From positions 1 to 64,000 of the forward strand of contig JACQXM010000027.1 in NCBI GenBank assembly GCA_016208685.1: a DNA stretch of 64,000 bases, read 5' to 3'. Source of the stretch: Planctomycetota bacterium. Lineage in GTDB: Bacteria; Planctomycetota; Phycisphaerae; UBA1845. Both the position numbers and the translations under genes were made by a program. Below are positions 1 to 8,600 of this stretch, piece by piece (the stretch's first letter is position 1; every line of letters starts with the position of its first letter). The notes beneath the pieces are model-generated. The model was given only the letters and a program-made list of their open reading frames with translations, did not search any database and was not told the origin of the DNA.

Positions 1-1
1 C

Positions 2-163
2 TCGGCCGCCTATCTGCAGCGATTGGCCGCCCGGGGCATCACCGGCGGCGCCGCTCGGGTCCGCCTGGCCCGCCGCCTGACCGGCATCGTGTTCGCCATG
101 CTCCGGGACCGGCGACCCTATGACTTCGAGCGGTACCTGTCGCAGAAAACCGCAGCCGCATAA
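2..163 (+). CDS. IS110-family transposase, C-terminal end only (runs off left edge)
   Basis: An open frame enters from the left edge and stops with TAA at 161-163, giving 53 residues. The tail has the pattern typical of the end of the IS116/IS110/IS902 transposase C-terminal domain: a run like LARRLTGIVFAMLRD followed by a short polar end with PYDFERYL. IS110 enzymes are DEDD recombinases that insert without long terminal inverted repeats. The catalytic parts lie outside the window, so activity cannot be judged. The aldehyde dehydrogenase gene on the other strand ends only 46 bases downstream, so the right end of the element must lie in 164-209. The assignment rests on a short stretch and is moderately secure. 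Confidence 0.6.
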   Translation, partial: SAAYLQRLAARGITGGAARVRLARRLTGIVFAMLRDRRPYDFERYLSQKTAAA

Positions 164-209
164 GAAAGGGGCCAAAGACATATTGACTACGTCTCAAAAC
201 TCACCCGCC

Positions 210-1661
210 CTACTCGGCCACCCTGACGCAAACGTTCTTCGGCTCCGTGAAGAAACGGATTGCCTCCTGGCCTCCCTCGCGCCCGACGCCGGAGCTTTTC
301 ATGCCGCCGAACGGCACCCTCAGGTCGCGCAGCAGCCAGCAGTTCACCCACACCGTGCCCGAGTTGATGCGGTCCGCCACGCGATGCGCCCGCGCCACGT
401 CGCGCGTCCACAGCGACGCCGAGAGCCCGTAATCCGTGCCGTTGGCGTATTCCACTACTTCGTCCTCGGAGGTGAAGGGTGTGATGGTCACCACCGGCCC
501 GAAGATTTCCTCGCGGTTGACGCGACAATCGACGGGCAGGTCCGTGATCACCGTCGGCTCGACGAAGTAGCCACCACGGCATCGGTCGTTGGGCGGCGCG
601 GCCGGTCCGCCGCCGCAACGGATCGTTCCGCCCTCGTCACGGGCGAGCTGAAGGTACGAAAGCACCTTGTCGCGGTGCGCCGCCGATACCAGCGCACCCT
701 GATCCGTGTCCGGCTCGAGCGGATCGCCCACGCGCAAGGTTCGGGCCGCGGACACGAAGCGCTCCACAAAACTCTCGTAGGCCGGCCGCTCCACGAAAAC
801 CCGCGAGCCGCACAGGCAGATCTGACCCTGGTTGGCGAACGCGGCGCGCAGGCTCTCGCGCACGGTCACCTCGCTATCGGCGTCGGCGAAAATGATGTTG
901 GGATTCTTCCCTCCTAGTTCCAGCCCCACCTTCTTGAACATCGGCGCCGCCGTGCGCGCGATCTCCCGGCCGGTCACCGTGCCGCCGGTGAAGGCGATGG
1001 TGTTGATCCGCGGATGACGCACGATCGCCGCACCCGCGGTCTGGCCTCGCCCGTGCACGATGTTCAGCACACCGGGCGGCAGCCCCGCCTGCCGGCACAA
1101 TTCCGACAGCAGGAAGGCGGTCATGGGCGTGATCTCGGAGGGTTTGGCGACCACGGTGTTGCCGCAGGCCAGCGCCGGCGCTACTTTCCAGGTGAACAGG
1201 TAGAGCGGCAGATTCCACGGCGAGATGACTCCGGCGATGCCCCGCGGCTTGCGCAGCGTGTAGTTCAGCGCCGTTTCGTCCATGGGGTGGCACTCGGAGG
1301 CGGTGTGCAGTACCGCGGTGCCGAAGAAGCGGAGATTGGTGGCCGCTCGGGGAATGTCCAGCGACCGCGCCAGGGTCAGCGGCTTACCGTTGTCCACGCA
1401 CTCCGCCAGGGCCAGGCGCTCCAGGTCGCGTTCGATCAGTTCCGCCACCCGGCACAGGATCTGCGATCGTTTCGCCGCGGGGGTGCGCGACCATTCAGGG
1501 AAGGCACACTGGGCGGCGGCCACGGCCCGGTCCACGTCCGTCTCGTTGCTGTCGGGAACCAGTGAGTAGACCTTTCCGGTGGCGGGCTCGAAGTTGTCCA
1601 GGCAGGCGCCGGACGCCGACTCGACCAACTGGCCGTTGATGTAGTTCAAGATGCGTTGCAT
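210..1661 (-). CDS. aldehyde dehydrogenase, 2-aminomuconic/2-hydroxymuconic semialdehyde type
   Basis: NAD-dependent aldehyde dehydrogenase of 483 residues. SPWN (about 147-150), the general base Glu248 in LELGGKNP and the catalytic Cys282 in NQGQICLCGSR are all present. The C-terminal segment VWVNCWLLRDLRVPFGGM is characteristic of the ALDH8/aminomuconate-semialdehyde group, which oxidises semialdehydes formed after aromatic ring cleavage in tryptophan or aminophenol breakdown. The frame is open further upstream, but those 43 codons lie across a repeat element and look non-coding, so the ATG at 1661 is preferred. The SDR gene follows upstream on the same strand. Substrate is inferred from family resemblance only. 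Confidence 0.88.
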   Translation of the reverse strand: MQRILNYINGQLVESASGACLDNFEPATGKVYSLVPDSNETDVDRAVAAAQCAFPEWSRTPAAKRSQILCRVAELIERDLERLALAECVDNGKPLTLARSLDIPRAATNLRFFGTAVLHTASECHPMDETALNYTLRKPRGIAGVISPWNLPLYLFTWKVAPALACGNTVVAKPSEITPMTAFLLSELCRQAGLPPGVLNIVHGRGQTAGAAIVRHPRINTIAFTGGTVTGREIARTAAPMFKKVGLELGGKNPNIIFADADSEVTVRESLRAAFANQGQICLCGSRVFVERPAYESFVERFVSAARTLRVGDPLEPDTDQGALVSAAHRDKVLSYLQLARDEGGTIRCGGGPAAPPNDRCRGGYFVEPTVITDLPVDCRVNREEIFGPVVTITPFTSEDEVVEYANGTDYGLSASLWTRDVARAHRVADRINSGTVWVNCWLLRDLRVPFGGMKSSGVGREGGQEAIRFFTEPKNVCVRVAE

Positions 1662-1725
1662 GTGCCTAACGAATGCGCCATTCGCCACTTGCCCTTGCAA
1701 TCGGCTCCCCCACCGCTGAAGGGCC

Positions 1726-1834
1726 TGTCGATTTAGTCCTAATCGAGCGCCGAAGGAACCACAATCGGGGGTCCAAACCCCGGTTTCCACTCTTGGCAGC
1801 CCTTTCGTGAATGCCGAGAGTCACTAAATCGACA
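1726..1834. repeat. 109-bp inverted-repeat element between the ALDH and SDR genes
   Basis: The ends are perfect 12-base inverted copies, TGTCGATTTAGT at 1726-1737 and ACTAAATCGACA at 1823-1834. With one mismatch the arms extend outward to GGGC/GCCC. No target-site duplication is obvious. The element sits exactly in the gap between two same-strand genes, so it could be a miniature mobile element or a long hairpin in the transcript. Its TGTCGA start resembles the ends of the element at 59549-59679, but the interiors do not match by eye. Confidence 0.6.
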
Positions 1835-1842
1835 CGCCCGGC

Positions 1843-2625
1843 CTATTGTATCGCGGTTCGCCCGCCGTCGACGGGGAGGTTCACGCCGGTCACATACGAG
1901 GCGGCGGGCGAGGCAAGGAACCCCACGACGGCGGCGATCTCCGCGGGGTCGGCCAGGCGTTGCATGGGGATCGCCGCGATCACGTCCTGACGTACGTCGT
2001 CGACCGATTTGCCCAACTTCTGGGCCTTGGCGGAAAAGAGCGATTCCAGCCGAGCCGTCGCCGTGTATCCCGGAAGCACGTTGTTGACCGTTATGCCGAA
2101 AGGAGCGAGTTCGGCGGCCATGGTGCGGCCCCAATTGGCCACGGCGCCCCGGGTGGTGTTGGACACGCCCAGCCCACGGATGGGCATGATGACCGACGTG
2201 GAGATGATGTTGACGATCCGGCCGTAGCCGGCTTGTCTCATGCCGGGCACGAGCGTCTGTACCAGAAGCTGGTTGCAAAGGAGATGCTGCGAGAACGCCC
2301 GAACGAAGTGTTCCGGCGCGGCGTCGAGAATGGCGCCGTGCGGCGGACCGCCGGTGTTGTTGACCAGGATGTGAACCGGGCCGCAATGCTCGAGGTGGCC
2401 GGCCACGGCGCGTTGCAGGGCCGCGGGGTCGGCAAAGTCCGCAGCGAGAAAACCGTGCTGCTGCCCGCTGCCGGCGTCGAGTTCTTCGGCGGTGCGGCGT
2501 AGCGCCGCTTCGTCGCGGGCGAGGATCGTCACTCGCGCCCCGAGTCGGGCCAGCTCTACGGCACAGGCGCGGCCGATCCCCTGGGTGCTGCCGCAGACGA
2601 TCGCGTGTTTGCCCGCAAGGCTCAT
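1843..2625 (-). CDS. SDR-fold oxidoreductase-like protein lacking the YxxxK catalytic pair
   Basis: A 260-residue short-chain dehydrogenase/reductase fold. The cofactor motif GSTQGIG (12-18), the NNTGG motif (89-93) and the Ser of IISTS (about 142-144) are present. Where the family has YxxxK, the sequence reads SNTTR (155-159), so the catalytic Tyr is Ser and the Lys is Arg. From memory, relatives with an SNT-RGAV pattern occur beside ring-cleavage semialdehyde dehydrogenase genes, as here. It may be a different kind of enzyme on the SDR scaffold, or a binding protein. It is probably co-transcribed with the ALDH, although a repeat element separates them. Confidence 0.85.
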   Translation of the reverse strand: MSLAGKHAIVCGSTQGIGRACAVELARLGARVTILARDEAALRRTAEELDAGSGQQHGFLAADFADPAALQRAVAGHLEHCGPVHILVNNTGGPPHGAILDAAPEHFVRAFSQHLLCNQLLVQTLVPGMRQAGYGRIVNIISTSVIMPIRGLGVSNTTRGAVANWGRTMAAELAPFGITVNNVLPGYTATARLESLFSAKAQKLGKSVDDVRQDVIAAIPMQRLADPAEIAAVVGFLASPAASYVTGVNLPVDGGRTAIQ

Positions 2626-2658
2626 CGTTCCATGTCCATCATCAGTTGGTCCGTCGCG

Positions 2659-4866
2659 CTACGCCCGGGTGCGCAGCAGCTTGTCGGCACCGACGAGAAG
2701 GAGGACCACCATGAGGGCGCTGAATGGGACGGCGGCAAACCCCGGCGACCCACACAGTTCTGGGAACCAGCGCTTCCCGACCGCTAGTGCCTCCCCCAGT
2801 TCCTTGTTGGTCGACATGAAGTTCACGATGATGCCGGCGATGGTGCCGCCCGCAATATATCCCGCCGAAAGGAGCACTCCGGAACTCATCTCCGCTTCCG
2901 CAGCGGAACGGCGGCTCCAGCGATCCGCGAGGTAACGCATCATTCCACCACAGAAGATAGGCGTCGACGCGGACAACGGCAGGTAAACACCCACCGCAAA
3001 CGGAAGGGACGGGATGCCGGCCAACTCCAACACGATGGAGATGGACACCCCGAGGAGAACCAGTGACCACGGGAGTTTCTGAGTGAGAATCCCGTCCACG
3101 ATGAACGACATCAGTGCCGCCTTGGGCGCGGTGAATTTGTCGACCTCCGTGCCGTCGTCGTGCTTCTTCAGCCGCCCGTTGATCCCCGGATCAACCAAGT
3201 ACCGAATAGTTCCGGTTTCGTCGACGAGATACTTGCCGGCGGGCACGCCGCCGATCTGGCCCGCGCGGGCATGCAACACGAGGTATTCGTTCTGGTCCTC
3301 ACCCGCGTAGCGGCCGCCCACCGGTTCTTTCGCCGAAAGCTGCGAGACGTCCACGGTAACCTGTGGCAGTTCCTGGCGCGAATACACCGTGGCGCCGTCG
3401 TTGAGCATCAACAGGGTGACGCCGATCACCAGCGCTGAGGTGAGGGCGCCGACCAGGATCGCAATCTGTTGGTGCCGAGGAGTGGCACCAACGATGAAGC
3501 CGGTCTTCAAGCACTGCGCAACCGTGCCGCCGTTGGAGGACGCAATGCACACGATCCCGGCGATCGAAAGCGCTGTTAGTCGATAGAACTCGCCCGTCCA
3601 ACCGATGGCCACGAAGATCAGGCAGGTAAGCAAGAGCGTGGCAACGGTCATCCCCGAAATGGGGTTTGAGGAGGAGCCGATTTCGCCCGTGAGCCGTGCG
3701 GACACCGTCACAAACAAGAATCCGAAGGCCACGATCAGGATGGCGCCGAGTGGATTCATGTTCAACATCGGCGCCACGGAGATCGCGAGAACCAGCCCCA
3801 GGCAGCCGAAGATCACCACGCGCATCGAAAGATCCCGATCAAACCGCGAACCGCTTCGGGCCACGACCGTGCTGCCACCCCGGTTGCGTGCCGCCAAGTC
3901 GCGGAAGCCGGCGCGAATCGACCCGACGATGGTCGGCAACGACTGGCACATGCTGATGATGCCGCCCGCTGCCACAGCACCGGCTCCGATATACAGCACA
4001 TAGTCGTGCCAGATCTCCTCCAGAGACATCGCGCTGATCAGCTTCTCCGCTGGAAACAGGGGCGCTGTCAGTCCACTACCAAAAAGCATGATCGCAGGGA
4101 TGAGCACCCATGAGGCGAGGATTCCGCCCCCCACCATAATGCAGGAGATTCGGGGGCCGATGACGTAGCCGACTCCCAGCAAGGCCGGTGACGACTCCAG
4201 CGCCACCTCGGCACCTTTGAATTCGAGCTTGCCGAATTTGAGCAGCCGATGCGGCTCGTCCAGCCACAGCTTGAGCGCCTTCATGAGAAACTGATAGACG
4301 AACGCCAGGCCAAACCCCGCGAAAACCGTCTTGGCCGACGCGCCCCCTTTCTCTCCAACGATCAACACATCGGCGCAGGCGAGCCCCTCGGGATAGGCCA
4401 GCTTGCCGTGTTGCTTCACGATGAACATTCGGCGGAGCGGGATCATCATGAGCACGCCGAGCAGGCCGCCGAGAACGGCCACCAGCATCACGCGCGTCAG
4501 CTCCAGGTTGTAGCCCAGAATCAACAGGGCAGGCATCGTCACGCCGACACCGAATGCGATGGATTCACCGGCTGAGCCGGTAGTCTGAACGATGTTGTTC
4601 TCCAGGATCGTCGCGTTGCGTCCGAAGAGCGGCGTGAAGACGCGAAACAGCGTGATGGAGAGCACCGCGATGGGGATCGACGCTGAGACGGTCATTCCCA
4701 CCTGCAGCACCAGGTAGAGCGAGGACGCCCCGAAGATGATGCCGAGAAGGGCGCCTACAACGACCGGCGCGACGCCCAACTCCGGAAGGACCGTCTCCTC
4801 AGGCACGTAGGGCTTGTGCGCAGGGATACCCGGGACCCCCGGGCCGTTCGTGGCGTCGGCTTTCAT
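2659..4866 (-). CDS. OPT-family oligopeptide transporter
   Basis: A 735-residue polytopic inner-membrane protein of the OPT superfamily, with many hydrophobic segments (for example near LGIIFGASSLYLVLQVGM and VVLLLVGADKLL at the C-terminus). Members take up oligopeptides or metal-chelate peptides using the proton gradient. A soluble insert with charged residues lies at roughly two thirds of the length. The ATG at 4866 has GAGAGAG just upstream and begins MKADATNGPG; the longer frame to 4944 looks non-coding. It lies 33 bases upstream of the SDR gene on the same strand and may bring in the substrate catabolised by the SDR and ALDH, but that is inference. Confidence 0.9.
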   Translation of the reverse strand: MKADATNGPGVPGIPAHKPYVPEETVLPELGVAPVVVGALLGIIFGASSLYLVLQVGMTVSASIPIAVLSITLFRVFTPLFGRNATILENNIVQTTGSAGESIAFGVGVTMPALLILGYNLELTRVMLVAVLGGLLGVLMMIPLRRMFIVKQHGKLAYPEGLACADVLIVGEKGGASAKTVFAGFGLAFVYQFLMKALKLWLDEPHRLLKFGKLEFKGAEVALESSPALLGVGYVIGPRISCIMVGGGILASWVLIPAIMLFGSGLTAPLFPAEKLISAMSLEEIWHDYVLYIGAGAVAAGGIISMCQSLPTIVGSIRAGFRDLAARNRGGSTVVARSGSRFDRDLSMRVVIFGCLGLVLAISVAPMLNMNPLGAILIVAFGFLFVTVSARLTGEIGSSSNPISGMTVATLLLTCLIFVAIGWTGEFYRLTALSIAGIVCIASSNGGTVAQCLKTGFIVGATPRHQQIAILVGALTSALVIGVTLLMLNDGATVYSRQELPQVTVDVSQLSAKEPVGGRYAGEDQNEYLVLHARAGQIGGVPAGKYLVDETGTIRYLVDPGINGRLKKHDDGTEVDKFTAPKAALMSFIVDGILTQKLPWSLVLLGVSISIVLELAGIPSLPFAVGVYLPLSASTPIFCGGMMRYLADRWSRRSAAEAEMSSGVLLSAGYIAGGTIAGIIVNFMSTNKELGEALAVGKRWFPELCGSPGFAAVPFSALMVVLLLVGADKLLRTRA

Positions 4867-5786
4867 AGCTTCGCTCTCTCGGTCTGGCCATGCGGTCCGC
4901 CGCGGGATCGCAAGTGCGGGAGTTTCCGGAATCCGCTGTCGCAACGCAACCCCCGGGGCCGCACCGGTTTCGGTTTGCGCGCCGGGCCCCGACTATCATG
5001 GGCTGTGCCCGCGCCGCCAGGCTGCGGGAGCGCGGGGACGCGCCGGCAGCCGTCGGCCCATGCGTTCCACGGCGCGAATGGTGAGGTGCCGCGTTGATGG
5101 GAGTGCCGGCCGGCGGGTTGGGGAGCCGCGAACTCCGGTCCGACCGTCGCGGAAGTACCGAAGGGCTTTTTCCGACCGCTCCGTGCCGTCGCGGTACCGG
5201 ACCCGAGCGTTTCCAGCCCTCGCGGCACTGATCCCGACGGGTTCATGGGGTGGCGACGTCGGGGCCGCGCTGCGGCGTGGCGATGCCGAGCCGTTCGGGT
5301 CGCACCCTGCGTCACCCTCGATGGTTGGCGGCGGGCGCGCCGGGTGCGGCGTTCGGCGTACGCCGCCCGGGACAAAGTGCCATGACGTGGCACGCACTGA
5401 CCGGCGCTGCGCCGACGAATCCACGTGCGGGGCGCGGGCGCAGCGACCTGCGGCCTCTGGAGCGCCGTTGCACGCGTTGGGTGCCCGCGGAGGTACCGTG
5501 ACGCTCGCCGCAGGGCGGCACTTGTCGAGGCGCAACGCAAGCACGGCTGTGCAGGTGGAAATCGCGGGTATATCCCTATGGTCCGTTACCTGGTTCCGGC
5601 CGATGTTAGAACGTCGTCGCTGAGAGCCACGACGTGGCATCGCGGCGCATGATCAAGACCCCGACCGAGTGCCAGGCGCTGAACAGTGCCGCTGCCCCGG
5701 GGAGAGCGTGCCCCGGGGCGGCGCCTGGCACCTACCAGGCGGCGTTGCTCCAGGCCCCCGCCGGCACCCTCCGGATGCGGGTCCGC
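4867..5786. other. 920-bp gene-free stretch with several palindromes
   Basis: Open frames here (for example 4996-5640 minus) have arginine- and proline-rich, low-information translations and no family pattern, so I call no gene. Small perfect dyads are present: CGGCGTACGCCG at 5354-5365, GTGCCA/TGGCAC at 5377-5393, GCCACG/CGTGGC at 5626-5638, and the larger hairpin at 5669-5731. The promoter for the OPT gene should lie close to 4867, but I see no clear -35/-10 pair. Confidence 0.6.
5669..5731. repeat. 63-bp hairpin element with perfect 11-bp outer arms
   Basis: GTGCCAGGCGC at 5669-5679 pairs perfectly with GCGCCTGGCAC at 5721-5731. Inside it a second helix can form between GCCG..CCCCGG and CCGGGG.CGGC. 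It lies about 55 bases after the stop of tsaE (minus strand), so it could act as a transcript end or stabiliser, but there is no T-run. It may be one copy of a dispersed intergenic repeat. Confidence 0.6.
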
Positions 5787-6278
5787 TCAGACAGGGCGCG
5801 CCGCGCGGAAGGCTTCCAGCCACTGTCCGGAAACCGCTTCTGTCGAGCGAAAGCGCAGGCTCCGTTGGTGCGGCCCCGTGGGGCTGATCTCTATGACGAC
5901 GGCGTCAGTGGGGATGATGTCGGGGACTCGGTCCGCCCATTCGATCACCACGGCCGAGTCCGGCCGGGCCAGCTCGTCAAAGCCCAGACCGAGCAACGCC
6001 CTTGACCCGGGCAGCCGGTAGGCGTCCAGGTGATACAACGTCAGCCGTCCCGGGTATTCGTTGAGCAGAGTGAAGGTTGGGCTCGTAACCGCGCGCACGT
6101 CGCCCACGGCATTGCCGAATGCGATGCCTTTCACCAACTGTGTCTTGCCCGCCCCGAGCGGGCCGATGAGGGCGACGGTCATGCCGCCCGCCAGCGCTCC
6201 CCCCAGCGCCGCCCCGAGTTCGAACGTCTCGTGCGGCGAGCTGGTTTCGACGTCAAACTCGAACGGGTTTGCGGTCAA
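5787..6278 (-). CDS. tsaE: tRNA threonylcarbamoyladenosine biosynthesis ATPase TsaE
   Basis: P-loop ATPase of the TsaB-TsaD-TsaE complex that installs t6A37 on ANN-decoding tRNAs. The P-loop GPLGAGKT (about 39-46) and the family motif LYHLDAYRL are clear. I place the start at TTG 6278: it shares TTGA with the thiL stop codon, and AAGGGGA stands 8 bases upstream. That gives 163 residues, near the family size. The ATG at 6323 would add 15 residues that lie inside thiL. The gene is coupled to thiL. Confidence 0.9.
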   Translation of the reverse strand: MTANPFEFDVETSSPHETFELGAALGGALAGGMTVALIGPLGAGKTQLVKGIAFGNAVGDVRAVTSPTFTLLNEYPGRLTLYHLDAYRLPGSRALLGLGFDELARPDSAVVIEWADRVPDIIPTDAVVIEISPTGPHQRSLRFRSTEAVSGQWLEAFRAARPV

Positions 6279-7213
6279 TGCACGTATCCCCTTGGTACCA
6301 GCGGTTCCAGCGTGCCGTCGCACCGCCGAAGTTGAAGCCCCTTGTCCGCCATGCGCCCTATCGGGATCAGCCCCAGGGCGGCGGCGACTCCACCGTGCCG
6401 GGTGTCCGATCCGCCGCCGTCGTCGTCTGCCAGGGCGATGAGCAGTTCGAAGTCCTCACCGTCGCTGAATGCGTGGTCGAGAGGGGGCTTCCCATCCCGC
6501 GCGGCGAGCGTCCGGGCGTCTTCATGGATTACGCTTGCCAGCAACGACTCCTCCAGGATCGCCCCAACTCCTGACGCCTGGCACAGGCGCCACAGGTCCA
6601 GCGACAGCCCGTCACTGATGTCCATCATGGCGTGGAGCCGGATGCCGGCGGCGTGTGCAATCTCGCGTGCCGCCGTGATCCTGGGAGTAAAGGTAAGATG
6701 GCGCCCCAGTATGCTGCCACCCAGCGCTCCGGTCACGTAGAGCTGGTCGCCGACGCGGGCGCCGCTCCTGGTGACGGGGTCGATGCCGGGGAGTGGTACG
6801 GCGGCGATCGTGACGTCGACGGCCAGAGGATTGGGCCAGCGCGTGGTGTCGCCACCGACGATGGCGGTGCCGAACTCAGCCGCCAGCGCGAAGAGCCCCT
6901 CATAGAGCGCGTGGGATTCGGCGCTGCCCCAGGACACAGGCAGCGCCACAGAAACCGTCGCGGCCACGGGCTGTACGGCCATCGCGGCGCAGTCGCTCAG
7001 GCCGCAGGCGATGGCCTTGCGGCCGATCAGGGCCGGCGCGTGCCGGGCGGTGTCGAAGTGGATGCCGTCGAGCAGCATATCGCTCGACACCAGGACGAAC
7101 CCCGGCGGCAACGTGAGCGCCGCCATGTCGTCGCCTATTCCCAGCGCCACGGCGGGATGGGCCGACTGCCGACGCCGGAGCCACTCAACGAATTCCAGCT
7201 CATCATAAGGCAT
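6275..7213 (-). CDS. thiL: thiamine-monophosphate kinase
   Basis: ATP-dependent kinase that phosphorylates thiamine monophosphate to thiamine diphosphate, the last step of cofactor synthesis. The 312-residue protein has the PurM/ThiL fold signatures: GIGDDMAAL near residue 26, a DMLLDGIHF segment, GLSDCAAMA, and the C-terminal SDGEDFELL motif. The start at 7213 (MPYDELEFVEWL) fits family N-termini. It overlaps tsaE by four bases downstream and lies 85 bases after the B12-fold gene on the same strand. No TPP riboswitch was seen upstream. Confidence 0.93.
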   Translation of the reverse strand: MPYDELEFVEWLRRRQSAHPAVALGIGDDMAALTLPPGFVLVSSDMLLDGIHFDTARHAPALIGRKAIACGLSDCAAMAVQPVAATVSVALPVSWGSAESHALYEGLFALAAEFGTAIVGGDTTRWPNPLAVDVTIAAVPLPGIDPVTRSGARVGDQLYVTGALGGSILGRHLTFTPRITAAREIAHAAGIRLHAMMDISDGLSLDLWRLCQASGVGAILEESLLASVIHEDARTLAARDGKPPLDHAFSDGEDFELLIALADDDGGGSDTRHGGVAAALGLIPIGRMADKGLQLRRCDGTLEPLVPRGYVH

Positions 7214-7298
7214 GGCGCTGCGATTCTACCACGCCCCGAGCCGTTCGCCGCGGACTGCCGCGGACTGCCGCGGCGGGGCGCAGCCCGCGTCGCGGCGA

Positions 7299-8027
7299 TC
7301 ACGCCGTAGCGGCCGCGGGCGAAGCGGGACGGCGCCGGCGTCGGCGCTTCTTTGCGGCTCCCAGAGGGCGCGGGATGTGCATATGTGGCTCGGCCTTCTC
7401 GGCCAGGGGAATCGCATCATGTGCCGTTTTTGCAAGGAGGTCTGCTCCGACCTCCTTCCACAGCCCTTCGGCGCGGTTGAACACCCCACCGGATACCATG
7501 ATGTTCAACGTGGGGTGAGCGCCGACACCGCGGATCAGGTCGATAAGGCGCCGAACCCCCGGCACGCCGCTCGGCTGGGTACCGAAGATGAGGAGGATGT
7601 CAGGGCGGAGCTGTCCCACCAGGCTGAGGATCTCGTCGTTGGGCACACCCCCGCCCAGGAAGTACGTCTCCCACCCGCGTGCTTCGAACAGGTCCGCACA
7701 CATCTGGGCGCCCAGCTCCTCCGGCTCACCGTCGGCACAGGCGATAAGCAAGCGCTTGCCGTTGGGTTGGGAGCGAGGCAGATGAAGCTGAAGCTGGTCG
7801 GCGATGCTGCGGTTGATGCGCGTGGCCATGTGCTCGGCGGCGGCGTTGATGCGGTCCCCGCGATAGAGCTTCTCGACCCGTTCCATCGCCGGCCACAGGA
7901 GCTCTGTGTACAGCCGGAAAGGGTCAGAGGTCTGAATGGCCTGACGCCGTACGATATCGCGGCAGGCGGTGCGGTTCCCAGCCAGCAGGGGGGATAGATA
8001 GTCGTCGAGGACGGTCGAGGATGGCAT
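7299..8027 (-). CDS. B12-binding-domain-fold protein, possibly without the cobalt-ligand histidine
   Basis: A 242-residue protein starting MPSSTVLDDYL. The first half is a helical region like the cap module of methionine-synthase or CarH-type B12 proteins (LYTELLWPAMERVEKLY, then AAEHMATRI). The second half is a Rossmann-like B12-binding domain (LLIACADGEPEELG, then LFEARGWETYFLGGG). Relatives carry ExHxxG or DxHxxG; here the matching segment reads EPEELG, with Glu in place of His. The C-terminus is a run of basic residues (KKRRRRRR). In CarH-type proteins this module is joined to a MerR DNA-binding domain, which is absent. Function is unknown: it could be a light or redox sensor, or bind another ligand. 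Confidence 0.75.
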   Translation of the reverse strand: MPSSTVLDDYLSPLLAGNRTACRDIVRRQAIQTSDPFRLYTELLWPAMERVEKLYRGDRINAAAEHMATRINRSIADQLQLHLPRSQPNGKRLLIACADGEPEELGAQMCADLFEARGWETYFLGGGVPNDEILSLVGQLRPDILLIFGTQPSGVPGVRRLIDLIRGVGAHPTLNIMVSGGVFNRAEGLWKEVGADLLAKTAHDAIPLAEKAEPHMHIPRPLGAAKKRRRRRRPASPAAATA

Positions 8028-8231
8028 TAATGTGCGCTCCGTTGGCGCGGATCGAAAACCCAGGAGGCCGTGAAGTCGGCACGGGCCTCCTGCCCGATCC
8101 TGGAGCGATGCCACGCGATCCAGCTTATTACCGGGCGTCCGCCCGGAAGGACTGGCTTGGATGGACTCCAAACCTTAACGCTCTTCGCTCAATCATGTTA
8201 AACTGAGCAATATAGGAGTTTTTGGCAGACC

Positions 8232-8600
8232 ATGTATCGACCGGCCCGTAAAAAAAACTTGAGCCTTCGTGTTCTCAAGCCATTATCCGCGCCTGCGTCG
8301 TTGCCGTTGGGGACGACCCGGGTTCCCGACACAGCGCTCGTGAAGCTAGACGTAGAGGATCCGTATTGGCGCAGAACCTGCGCCTACGTGCGGATGGAAT
8401 GGGGAACGAAGCTGACTTCGGAGCCTGTTGGATGCGGTGACTGGGTGGACGTTCGTCCCCCGGACACGACTCCTTTCGACAACACGGCGTTGTTGACCGG
8501 GCACTTGTCTGCCGAATACTTGCAACGCACGGCGGCGGGGGCTGTGCGGCTATACAGGGACGTCCCAAACGGGACCTGTCAGGAAGGAGACGACCCATGA
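8232..8600 (+). CDS. possible small protein overlapping the start of the propeller gene
   Basis: An open frame of 122 codons whose TGA (8598-8600) overlaps the ATG of the next gene in ATGA, an arrangement typical of coupled genes. AGGAG stands 13 bases before its ATG, which is a long spacing. The translation (MYRPARKKNLSLRV...) matches nothing I recognise, has no signal peptide, and its third-position GC looks lower than in neighbouring genes. It may simply be the leader of the 8597 gene, which has its own strong AAGGAG site. The rest of 8028-8231 shows no convincing feature. Confidence 0.3.
   Translation: MYRPARKKNLSLRVLKPLSAPASLPLGTTRVPDTALVKLDVEDPYWRRTCAYVRMEWGTKLTSEPVGCGDWVDVRPPDTTPFDNTALLTGHLSAEYLQRTAAGAVRLYRDVPNGTCQEGDDP

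Noticed and set aside
4996-5640. 214-codon minus-strand frame in the gap upstream of the OPT gene
   Set aside because: Arg/Pro-rich translation without secondary-structure pattern; other frames are equally open here.
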